The notes under the pieces were generated by a model, which was given only the letters and a program-made list of their open reading frames with translations, did not search any database and was not told the origin of the DNA. The position numbers and the translations under genes were made by a program. Shown piece after piece: positions 35,868-45,402 of a stretch of 64,000 nucleotides of DNA. The stretch's first letter is position 1; each line of letters starts with the position of its first letter. Source of the DNA: Pilatotrama ljubarskyi (Eukaryota > Basidiomycota > Agaricomycetes > Polyporales > Polyporaceae); contig MU277671.1 in the NCBI GenBank assembly GCA_022385805.1, positions 1,000,808 to 1,064,807 on the forward strand, given 5' to 3'.

Positions 35868-37413
35868 TTACATGCCGCCGCCAGCAGAGTAAGCCCTAGC
35901 GCGACCCATCTGCGGACGGACCCATTCCTTGGCCTTGCGAGGCGCATCCTGGACAAGGGCTGTCTCCCCGAGAGCACCAGCAAGAGAACTCGAGCTGCTG
36001 TCGAAGAACGGTAGGTATGGCCGCGGATTAAATCCAGAAGACGGGGGCATTCCCTTGGCTGCAGCGAACGTGACAGTCCTAGGACGCTCTCGTTCCGGAG
36101 GAGCAGGGTTCGCCAAGGTGCCACCTAGACTCTCGAAGCCCACAGCGCCCACAGAAGTCGAGTCAACCGTCATCGAAGCACACCCAGGGAGAACTTGTGA
36201 AGCCGAAGAGCACGAAGGAAAGTCCAAGATAGCAGTCAAGGCGTCCCAGAGATGCGGCCCGTCATCCTCCTGCGGCGCCTGAGACGAAACAGACCCCTGT
36301 TGTGAAGCCACATGCGTCGCTTGGGACTGCCCCATCGGAGACAGTAGAGAGTTCGTGCCATAAGAGACCTCAGAGACAGGTGCCGGAGTACCAGGCAGGA
36401 AGTCCTCATAGTAGATCTCCAGTTGTCTAGCCATGTATGCCTTGTATGTCCCGACGCACTCTTGAATACCATCTGCGGGTCCAAGAACACGAGATAGGGT
36501 ATCATAGCACTTTTCGCGCTCCCTTTGTCCGAGCGCTGCAGTGCCTTCCGTGAGAAAGACTGAGTCGATTTGGTGGTCGCGAAACTTGCGAGAGTAGCCA
36601 GGAGGCGGGCGGGAAAGATGGACTGAGGTGGAGGTCATTTTCTGGAGTACTCGACTCGCGGACGGAGTATGATCTTTGACGGGGACTGTGTAGGTAGGTG
36701 TCGCAGGCACCGTAGTGCGAGGAATGTTATGTCTACGCGTGATGATGCCATCATAGTCGAGAGAGGTGTCCGCATGAGGGAGGAGCTCAGGTGCTCCAGT
36801 AGGACGAAACTCCCTACTGATCGCAGGACGCGTGAGCACCGCCGGAGACGAGGGGCAGCCATGAGGAGCCGCGACACGCAGGCTAGGGTAAGCCTTGGCA
36901 GACGGCAGAGCAGGAGCGATAGAGCGGCGGATACGTCTCTGCAGCAGTGTTTGCATCAGATTTATGCGCATATAGTCACGTCAAGGCAGGACCAAACCCC
37001 ACCTGCATGCGCATGGCATCTGTCTTCTGTTCAACGGTAGCGCGCTTGTCCTCCTTCGTGACCCTGAGTCCTTTGCTATGGAACCAGTCGTAGATGTGCC
37101 TCCGGTCGACCTTGTGACGCTGCTGGATCTGCTGCCGGATAGCGAAGGACGGCATCTCGACAAGACCGGGCTTCACATAGCTCTCCAGCTCCTTGACGAG
37201 CTCCGGGCCAAGACGTACAGCGAGGGACTCCGGATTGACGCGTCGCCTCGTCGAAGCCGGGACTGGAGGAGGCGAACGACTTTCTACGAGCAAGTTTCTG
37301 CCGTACGGATCGTCTGCAGCCATGCTCCTGCTGATACGCAGAGGCTCGAAATCCGACGGTGTAGGACGCTTCAGGGGGAGAAAGGTATCGCAACTAGACC
37401 TGTAAAAAGACAT
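35868..37413 (-). CDS. Divergent homeodomain-like protein
   Basis: Two exons, 37413-37003 and 36938-35868, with a 64-bp phase-0 intron, give 493 residues. The start is the ATG at 37413 (MSFYRSSCDTF). Residues about 70-118 contain a helix-turn-helix that looks like the last two helices of a homeodomain: FAIRQQIQQRHKVDRRHIYD followed by WFHSKGLRV. The WF pair sits where homeodomains have WF.N.R, but the contact positions differ: Ser for Asn51 and Gly for Arg53. A basic segment follows. The second exon encodes FLTEGTAALGQRERE and CVGTYKAYMARQLEIYYEDF, then a Ser/Pro-rich C-terminus ending RAYSAGGGM. A nuclear DNA-binding role is plausible but unproven, and the family is not one I can name. Confidence 0.75.
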
Positions 37414-37714
37414 TTGACGTTATAATGAAAGTAGGTACTTGGGATCTGAGGGGTGCGCGATGAGAGGATGATGATGGTCGTGAACAAGAAGGTGTGCACC
37501 TGTCCCAGTGTGAAGTGTAGGTGCCGGAGGGACTCCGATCACCCTGGTCGGGACTACTGCTGCTACCACCCACTCGGCTTGCCTGAGCGACAAGCTGAGC
37601 TCAGAGTTCCCGCTCAGACATCCGGGTCTTTGCGATTGTCCCAGTCCCAAAGACATGGCACACCGTCTATAAGTCCATGTGATTACGGTGATAAATGTAG
37701 GATACCCAAGGAGC
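37414..37714. other. Short intergenic region
   Basis: These 301 bp separate the start of the homeodomain-like gene and the stop of COQ1, both on the minus strand. No feature was recognised. Confidence 0.55.
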
Positions 37715-39272
37715 TCAAGACGTCCGTTTCACGACCCGCTCCGTCAGCACCTCCAGTGCTGCCTTCGCTTCGCTATCCGGAAGAACCCCAAGTACCTCCC
37801 GCGCCTTGTCTGCATGAGCGCGAGCGAGGTCCCGCGTTCGCTCTACACCAGACGATCTCCGTACGAGGTCCCTCGCCTAGCAGAGGAGATTCGGTGCAGG
37901 TCAGGAACTGTGTTCCCTAACACAGAATGGTGATGACATACCAGCTCGACATCGCCCGGCTGCTCGAACTTGCGCTTGATGAGAGGTCCCATCTCCGGGT
38001 GCTCTTCCCAAGCAAACAACGCCGGACCCGTGGCAAGCCCTAACTGCAGGTCGGCACCTCCAGGCTTGCCCAGAGTGGCGTCTCCGGCTTCGTAGTCGAG
38101 GATATCGTCCACGAGCTGTTTCCATGCATGTCAGCACATGGCAACAACAGGAATGCAGCATAGCTCACCTGGAACGCGATGCCCAGGTTGCGACCATATG
38201 CATAGGCGACCTCCTTCCATATTTCGCCCTCCTTGCAGCCCCCGAGGACGACTGCTGCACGAGCGCCCTTCGCCATCAGGCTGGCCGTCTTCAGGTACGT
38301 CTTTTGCAGGTAGATGTTCCAGTTCTCCTGCCCGACGGTAGGCGACAAACCAGGCAAACCAAGCTCGTCCGCATGTACGGACTTCAGCTGCAGGATTTCG
38401 CCCTCTACGAGGTTCGCAATGACGCTGGCAATGAGCTCGACGACCTCGTTCTCCCCTAGTCGTGACAGCGCAGCACTCGTCCGGCCCAAGAGGAAGTCAC
38501 CCGCCAGGACCGAGAGTTTGTTCCCAAACGCAGCCGGTGCCGAAGCTGCTCCTCGGCGAAGAGGCGACTTGTCGATGACATCGTCATGCAAGAGAGAGGC
38601 GACATGGATCATCTCCACAATCTGGGCAAGGCGAACTTGCGTCGGTAGGAGTGCCAAGGGCGCCTCGACCGCGGGGACATGGAGTGCTGGTGAGATGGGG
38701 GGTGGTAGAGGTGGTTGGTGAGGTGGTCTGGGCGACCGGAGGGTGAAGGAGGTTTGGAACGACGAGGTATGGTCAGGCATGTTTGGGTTCCAGTCGTTTA
38801 ACACGTCCGCACGCGTTAACGGCCGGTCAAGCTCCTCCGCCCGTCCTCCCGCGCCCTCGCACTCCGCTGCCCACTTCTTGAGATACCAACCACTGCCGAG
38901 CCCATTCGTCGCCTGGGAGAACAGCAGGACGAGGAGCGGCCTGAGCTGTTTTGACGGATGCAGGAAGTAGTACTTCGCAATCTCGGTGAGGGATGGGTGG
39001 GACGAGCCGAGGAGGTTGAGCAGGGTTTCCCGGAGCTCCTTCAGCTGCGGCGCGACGAGAGCATACGGGTCTGGTCGAGCGGGTGTCTTCGGTGTACTTG
39101 GCGCAGGCGTGGCGAAGTATGTGTCGTTTGCCGGGGGCGCCTGCGGTTGTGCTGGAGCAGCCCTTTTCTGTTGGACGTGCACGCTGTAATTTCTATGCGC
39201 GCGAGCTCCCGTGACCGAGGCGGGTGGTGGTAGAGAAGGCCGGCGGACCCCAGCAACAGGCCATCGTCGCAT
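37715..39272 (-). CDS. COQ1: Long-chain polyprenyl diphosphate synthase (ubiquinone side chain)
   Basis: Exons 39272-38169, 38115-37942 and 37876-37715 join in phase 0 to 479 residues. The product is a trans-prenyl diphosphate synthase: first Asp-rich motif DDVID at 230-234 (in VASLLHDDVIDKS), GNKLSVLAGDFLLGR at about 250-264, and second Asp-rich motif DDILD at 371-375. It elongates farnesyl or geranylgeranyl diphosphate with isopentenyl diphosphate to make the tail of ubiquinone in mitochondria. The N-terminus (MRRWPVAGVRRPSLPPP) is basic and acid-poor, as in mitochondrial presequences; this supports the ATG at 39272 although the frame is open further upstream. Between HPSKQLRP (substrate-binding region) and the first Asp motif there is an insertion of about 90 residues, Pro-rich in its second half, that shorter family members lack. 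Confidence 0.93.
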
Positions 39273-39962
39273 GACCAGCAAGGACGCTACCGCAGGCGTC
39301 GAGGGGGACAGAGCAGTCGGAAAGGTGGTGCTGGCGTCGAGACTCGGAGAGACGTGCTCGGAGTCGGAGGGACGAGGATCGAGACAGCGCCCAACGCGCC
39401 CGCCTCCGGCGTCCGTAGTCGCCGCGCGCGACTCGGATGACGTCCGCGCGCGGTTTTCGCTCTCACCGTCGCACACTTCAGTGTTCTATTCCCACTTTGC
39501 TGCGCTGGGCACGACACTCGTGATGCACAAGCTAGTCTGGAGCATCTCATGAGAAAGCTACTAGATCTACGACTACACAGACGACCCTGTGAACGGCGAT
39601 GTCGCTCCCAACGCACTACAAGAAGTTCAGCCGGAGGAGCCTTTCCACTTCAGGGACTCCATCTGCCACAATTACAGGCACCTACGCAGCCGGCGTCCCT
39701 TGCAACGGGTGCCGAGGGGCAGGCCATCGCGCCCGTGCTATCGTAGGGAAATGGATGTACGCGAATTCGGCGAGGATTTGGAGCAGGGGCTGCTGAGGAA
39801 GCCAGGCTTATCTCCATGAACTGGTCAAGAAATAGTCGTGCCAGCGGTCCTCAGGACCCGCTAGTGAGTTCAGAGAGCAGACTGCACGCTGCAAAGATAT
39901 GTAAGACGATTGGGAACATCCCATGTAAGTCGTACTCACAGAACCGTGGGCGGATTGTCTCG
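39273..39962. other. Intergenic region, one doubtful small ORF
   Basis: About 690 bp lie between the COQ1 start and the stop of the LAMTOR2-like gene. A 65-codon ATG ORF on the plus strand (39599-39796) has no recognisable motif and competing open frames, so it is not called. Confidence 0.45.
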
Positions 39963-40516
39963 TCAGCGCGTCCCTCGATCTCTCTGTGGACTGACCGGAG
40001 CAGGCACAGGAGCAGCAAGCGTCTGGCTGAGTTGCGCGACTGGTTTCTCCAAGTACTCAACCAACTTTTTACCCTGTTGGATCTTGTGAGGAGGGAAGCA
40101 ACATCCAGCGTCATTGTCCACTGACCTTGGTCTCGAGTGTCTCCCAGGGTACGCTGGCCTCAGAATTCAAGGCCAACAGCATGAGGGGATCATCGTCCTC
40201 ATCCTTCTTGGGCGAGTCGATGGGCAGTACGAGCAAATGACCAAGCTGACAGGCCCGCACGTCAATTCTTCCACATTTGCAGGACAATCGAGTCGCTTCA
40301 GACCTCAGAATCAACCCTGCCGACGTGTTGTTCTCGTGTTTCTTGCCAAGTCTCCGTGCTGAGGCCTACGAGGACACGGACGTGATCCTTCGTCTTACTA
40401 GGGTCGGACGCATAGCAGACCAACTCTCCTTCCGGAGTGAACAAGGCAACAGTGTGGAGGTTAGGGAGAGATAGCGCGCGGGATAGCAGAGTACGAAGAT
40501 TGGCGAGATTCAGCAT
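39963..40516 (-). CDS. LAMTOR2: Roadblock/LC7 protein, LAMTOR2-like Ragulator subunit
   Basis: Exons 40516-40304, 40245-40126 and 40082-39963 join in phase 0 to 150 residues. The start is the ATG at 40516 (MLNLANLRTLLSRALSL). The order helix, LHTVALFTPEGELVCYAS, helix with GLSTETWQ, LGHLLVLPID, LMLLALNSEASVPW and terminal helix KKLVEYLEKPVAQL is the alpha-beta plan of Roadblock/LC7 proteins. It matches LAMTOR2 (p14), including the helix that begins after the last strand. LAMTOR2 is part of the Ragulator (yeast Ego) scaffold that holds Rag GTPases on lysosome or vacuole membranes for TORC1 signalling; that role is family knowledge. A short Ala/Pro-rich tail ends at the TGA at 39963. Other Roadblock proteins (MglB-like, dynein LC7) fit less well. 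Confidence 0.82.
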
Positions 40517-40801
40517 ATCAAATAACTCGCGCACCAAGCTGAGAGCAAGTCGGAGACCGAGGACAAGTCGGCCACACCGAGATGACGGTGGCGGGGCGCC
40601 GGTGAAGGACCTCTGGCACCGCTGGGCAAACGTAAGTAGCAGGGATGGAGTCCGGCAGGCGCAAACACTTCGTATGAGAAGCGAACGATCCTCATTCGCG
40701 AACGGGAACATACTTAGAATAAGATAATGCAAGGCATACAGCAGCCTTGCGGTGGGGCATTACATCGTACCGTCTACAGAGTTCATACATGATACATCCA
40801 T

Positions 40802-43622
40802 CTAGCGTTTTTGGGATTGCTGCGAGAGCATCTGTGAGCTTCCTCACATTGAATATGATGACTAGGCGGACTCACTAGGTAGGCCATAAGCTGTTGATAG
40901 CCAGGTTGACCGGTATTGGTCGGGAGCATTCCGGGCATCGGTGGTTGCTGGTGGCTTTGCTGAGCGCCTATCAGAGCTGACGCTGGAGGCATGCTGTACG
41001 GAGGCATGGGCGGCGGGGCTCCGGGTTGAGTAGGTTGCTGCTGCTGACCATGACTACCCTGCTGCAACAACGCGAGGAGGTTGGGGGGCAGATTGAGAGG
41101 CGCGGTCGTCCCTTGTCCAGGTTGCGGGGAGGACGTCTGCGTGGGCAGCGATGCATAAGGGTTTGCAGGAGGTGCCGACGGAGGGTTCGCAGAGTAATGA
41201 GGTACTTGAGGCGGCATAGGCATGGGCGGTTGGCCGTAGTATGAACTTGCTGGTGGCGTAGGAACAGGTGGCATCTGAGGCATCGCGGCGGGTGGAGCAG
41301 ATGGAGCAGACGGTGCGCCTGAAGGCGCACCAGCGGCCTGCGGCTGCTTCAACGCCGCTAGAAGCTTCAGAGAAGAAGTGAGTATGGATGCCGTATACTG
41401 CGTTCAGTAGACCTCACCTGCTGCACCTTCTTCGCTTGTTCTAGGCGCTCGCGTTCGTCCGCAGCCTGGAAGAGCGTTCATACATCGTACAACCTGAGAG
41501 TGGTTTCGGGACTAACCTCTGCAGGCGCAGCTGCTTGGCCATAGGCAGGGGGTGGCGGGGCCCCGTAGCCAGGACCGGAGGGACCAGGTCCTCCATAGCC
41601 GCCCGGACCACTCCTGTTACCAAACCTATGGCCGGTGGTACCAGTGAAGTCACCACCGCGTTGGGCTCGGCCAAACTCGTCCTCATGAGGACGCGCGCGG
41701 TCACGATCCCTGTGGTTGAAGTCTCGACGTTCACTCCAATCATCGCCGCCGAAGCCTCGACCTCGGCCACGACCTCCACGGCCTCCGCGACGCCCACGGA
41801 AGGTGGGTTCTTCGTAGTCTCGTTGCCGATCAAAGCCGGCCCTTTCCTCACGGTCACGCCTGTATGAACGTGAGGGCCAGGAACTCGACAACATACATCA
41901 TGCATACCTAGGAGAGGCTCCACGAGTATCGTCTCCTGAGTTGGCAAAGACAATCTCCATTACTCCGTCCTGCAGACCTTGGTGGCGAAGACGATCATGG
42001 GCTTCCTCACATGCCTGACAGAACTATTAGAGATATCGAGATGTCTATATATGAATGTGAACTCACCCGCGTATCATAGAATTCAACGTAACGCTGACTG
42101 CATGGATGGCTCCCCTCAGTGAGAAGTTGACGTAGAGGGAAGGAATTCACTCTTACTCAGGACGATCCCCGACAGGTCTGACCGACTTGACATCCCCGAA
42201 CTGTTGAAACTTACGGCGTACCTCGCCATCGTCGATGGGCTGATTTGTAGACGAGTTGCGCAGGGTCACAAGCAAGGTTCCTTGTAGTTCCTAGACACGC
42301 GGTTGGTGGATTTCGAACATAGCGTCGGAAGCAACATACCTGCTCTCTTTGCCGATCTGCACCCTTGCCATTATCATCACGGGGCAAGGAGTAGTGCACG
42401 TCAATCTGAACCCTAGAGTGAGCCGGGCAGGCTGAATGTGGAGCGAAACAACGTACAGGGCGACCACTTATTTCAGATCCCTGCAACCTGTCCCGTGCTC
42501 TCTCTGCAGCACGCAGATCATACTGAAACGCAATCAGTTTCCAGCGTTTCTCTCGTAGGGAGTTACAGACTTACATAGGTTACAAACACCATCCCGCGGT
42601 TGGCGATGAGATCGAAGAATGTCTTGATTTCGCCGTGCTCCTCGAAAAGACGTCTCACATCGTCACTACTCGTCTCGTACTGTATATGGCCACAGATTAG
42701 GGGTAACTGTGGTAGTGCGCTCTTCAGCCTAGGGGCAGACTCGCCTTTATGTTACGTATAAAAAGGGTACGGCAGGGCCGTTCGCGCTGGATGCGTTCTT
42801 CAATAATCGAATCGTGTACCTTGTCATCTCTTTCACGGCGCTGCGGTCGCTTCTGGAATCGCCCGTAACCGCCGCCCTGGTTGTAGTTCGAGTCCGAGCC
42901 ATCTGACAGAGTTATAAGGGACGTGAGAAGGCACTCTTAGAAATGGCAAATAGACGACGGCGGTCGACGAAGACGCAAGAAAGTAGGAAAGACGCCATTT
43001 CGCTTTGCGCAAGCACTGCATGACGATGCTGAACCTGCATCACGCTTGGAGGCAACATATCCTCTGCTCGCGGTCTGGGTCATGCCGACTCCGAAAGCCG
43101 CGAATATAGACACATGCCAGAGCTCACGCCACGGTTCTCGCGGTTTGGAGCTCATATTCAAGGTCATTCTAAGATGAAAGCCTCATGGAAGATAAGTGAG
43201 GCTTCGCTCGGGCCGCACTCCTGCAGCTGGTACGACTGAAAGCTCAAACGGGGACTCTCAAGCGCACCTTCATAGCCGAAGCTCTGGTCGAAACCGCCAC
43301 CAGCGTCTGACGCGTTGTACTGCCCGGGACCAGGCGCAGCATAACTGCCGTTCTGATAGTATGGATCTTGCGGTGGACCTGACTGGTAATTATCGTAGCC
43401 TCCCATATCGCCTTGCGGGGAACCTTGATCATATGGGGCTGTATTACCGTAGCCACCGTACGAGCCTTGGCCGCCACCACGACCACGACCGGATCCCCGT
43501 CCCCTTGGGGCGCCGCCCCTGTCATAGCGGTGGGATCTATCGGGACCTGGCCCATAGTTACCGGGGGGACCACCTCTGCGCGGACCATCATAGGGCCCTC
43601 CATAAGGATGATGACGGTTCAT
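40802..43622 (-). CDS. Two-RRM RNA-binding protein with RG-rich and Pro/Gln-rich regions, 12 exons
   Basis: Exons (minus): 43622-43268, 42902-42745, 42679-42575, 42522-42457, 42405-42340, 42290-42157, 42097-42067, 42014-41908, 41859-41517, 41465-41418, 41364-40876 and 40831-40802. All phases agree, giving 643 residues. The N-terminus is Gly/Tyr/Arg/Gln-rich. RRM1 has RNP2 TLFIRNIKYE and RNP1 RGMVFVTYYD. RRM2 has TLLVTLRNSS and QRYVEFYDTRACEEA. An RGG-type box follows (RGRRGGRGGRGRGRGFGG), then a Pro/Gln-rich tail ending MLSQQSQKR. The pair of RRMs resembles Mei2-like/Csx1-type fungal regulators. mRNA fate control is likely, but the target is unknown. The intron 42680-42744 starts with GC (AAG|gcgagt), and the first intron is 365 bp, far longer than the rest. 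Confidence 0.88.
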
Positions 43623-44039
43623 GTTCTCAAGGCCTTCGAGGATATTCTTCAGACTCGCGTGCGGGCGTGCGCTCAGTGACGTGTCGCAGGTATCGAGTGC
43701 AGCGATAGCTCAGTTGATGTCGGCAGACAAATGCGCTTGTTCTTGTTGTTGAGAGTCGTCGCAGGCGTAAAGCTCAACTTAGACGGAAAGTGGGACTAGA
43801 GAGAGCAACGCCGTGGTTGGTGCAAGTGCGAAGATGGTGGTCAGGGAGAGAGGAGAAGGCATCAAATTTACCGAGTTGTGGAGGGGGAGACCGCGTGGGA
43901 ATAGTATCCCGTTATGGGCAAAAGCGACGGGCGCTTGGCAGTGCCCCGAGGAGTCCTCACCTCATTGGCGTCAGCTGCCAGGCTGCGCGATAGCAGACAC
44001 ATTGCCTCCGTCCGCCACCTCTCCTCACCGTCTGCCGTC
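43623..44039. promoter_or_regulatory. Shared divergent promoter region of the RRM gene and RAB5
   Basis: Only 417 bp separate the start codons of two genes that run apart, so both promoters must lie here. No TATA box was recognised on either strand. Confidence 0.6.
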
Positions 44040-45045
44040 ATGTCTAAGCAGTTCCAGTTCAAGCTCGTCCTTCTCGGTATGTACGCTGCACAATAGAGCT
44101 CAAAGCGGTTCTGATACCCTCTCTCAGGCGAATCTGCGGTTGGGAAGTCCAGGTATCGCATTGCCACTCCGGTCGCAAATGAGTAAACGTCCTGAGAGCT
44201 TCGCACCACTAGTCTAGTACTGCGCTTCGTGAAGGACCAGTTTGATGATTATCGGGAGAGTACCATTGGCGGTGGGTCGCGTTGTGCCTATCATCATTCT
44301 CGTAACCTGAACTCGGTGCAGCTGCATTCTTGACCCAAACCGTGACTCTTGAAGACCAAACGACAGTCAAGTTTGAGATATGGTGAGTTGTAGACTCGGC
44401 TCACACATCTTCTTATGCTTGATACACCTATCGCAGGGATACGGCCGGACAGGAACGTTATAAGGTACGTGACTGCTCTTACCTGCACGTTCAGCGGATG
44501 CTGACCTAGCCGCCTAGTCTCTTGTGCGTTGCCATATATACTATTCTAGTGAACCCGTTCTCACACCTCAGTAACCGAAGGCGCCTATGTACTACCGCAA
44601 CGCGAATTGCGCGGTGGTCGTATACGATATTACGCAAGCGTCATCGCTAGAGAAAGCCAAATCTTGGATCCGTGAACTGCAGCGTCAGGCCGACCCTTCT
44701 ATCGTCATTGCGCTCTGTGGCAACAAGCTCGACCTTGCGGCCCGCCGTCAGGTTTCTCAAGAAGAAGCGAAGAAATACGCTGAAGAGGAGGGCTTGATGT
44801 GGGGTGAGACTAGTGCGAAGACTGGCGAGGGCGTATCTGAGATCTTCACTGCTATTGGTATGCTTCCTCTGTGATTCGTCTGTGGCATCGATGATACTGA
44901 AGGCTTTACAGCGAACAAGCTTCCTCTTACTGCACCACCGTCCGCAAGAGGTGGCGCACGCGCCGGTGCCGCGGGTAGGACAGGCGTAGACCTCAACAAG
45001 CAAGCGAACGCTGGACAGGGCCAGAACGAGCAGTGCAACTGCTGA
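44040..45045 (+). CDS. RAB5: Rab5-type small GTPase
   Basis: Exons 44040-44076, 44128-44152, 44213-44271, 44322-44382, 44437-44464, 44518-44523, 44581-44857 and 44912-45045 join with matching phases to 208 residues. Motifs in order: P-loop GESAVGKS, effector loop ESTIGAAFLTQTV (a Rab5 signature), DTAGQE, SLAPMYYR of switch II, NKLD, ETSAK, and a C-terminal CNC for geranylgeranylation. Rab5 (yeast Vps21/Ypt51, fission-yeast Ypt5) directs homotypic fusion and sorting at early endosomes. The sixth exon is only 6 nt (TCTCTT, Ser-Leu). It is needed to rebuild the invariant switch II sequence, is flanked by tag| and |gtgcgt, and the upstream intron has a CTGAC branch site. The gene is convergent with the RasGEF gene, with 357 bp between the stops. 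Confidence 0.95.
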
Positions 45046-45402
45046 GTTCAACATCCCTCGTTCTCGTCGAACGGTCTATCCGTCACTAGCTGGGGTCGCC
45101 GCCCTCCCTCCCTCACGCGGGTTCTTCTGTTGTCACATCGATCGTGTTTCTAACCTGTAGTCTACCTTTTTTTTCCTGTTATATATGGACTTCCGTGTCG
45201 TGGATACCTTCCATACGGCCTTCAACAAACTAGCCAGTCAATACAGTCCATAAGTGAGTATGATTGACAGGTATGTGGTGTATTTGATTACAGAGCAGCA
45301 GACGATACAGCGGATTACGAATGGATCTAGCAGAGAGCGACACACAAGACATAAAGCGAGGGGCACATATACTGTCCAATAAATAGACCACAATAACGAG
45401 CT
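45046..45402. other. Shared 3' region of RAB5 and the RasGEF gene
   Basis: These 357 bp lie between two convergent stops. A T-run occurs near 45165-45175. No other feature was recognised. Confidence 0.5.

Noticed and set aside
39599..39796. 65-codon plus-strand ORF between COQ1 and the LAMTOR2-like gene
   Set aside because: No motif, competing open frames on the same strand, and no promoter element.
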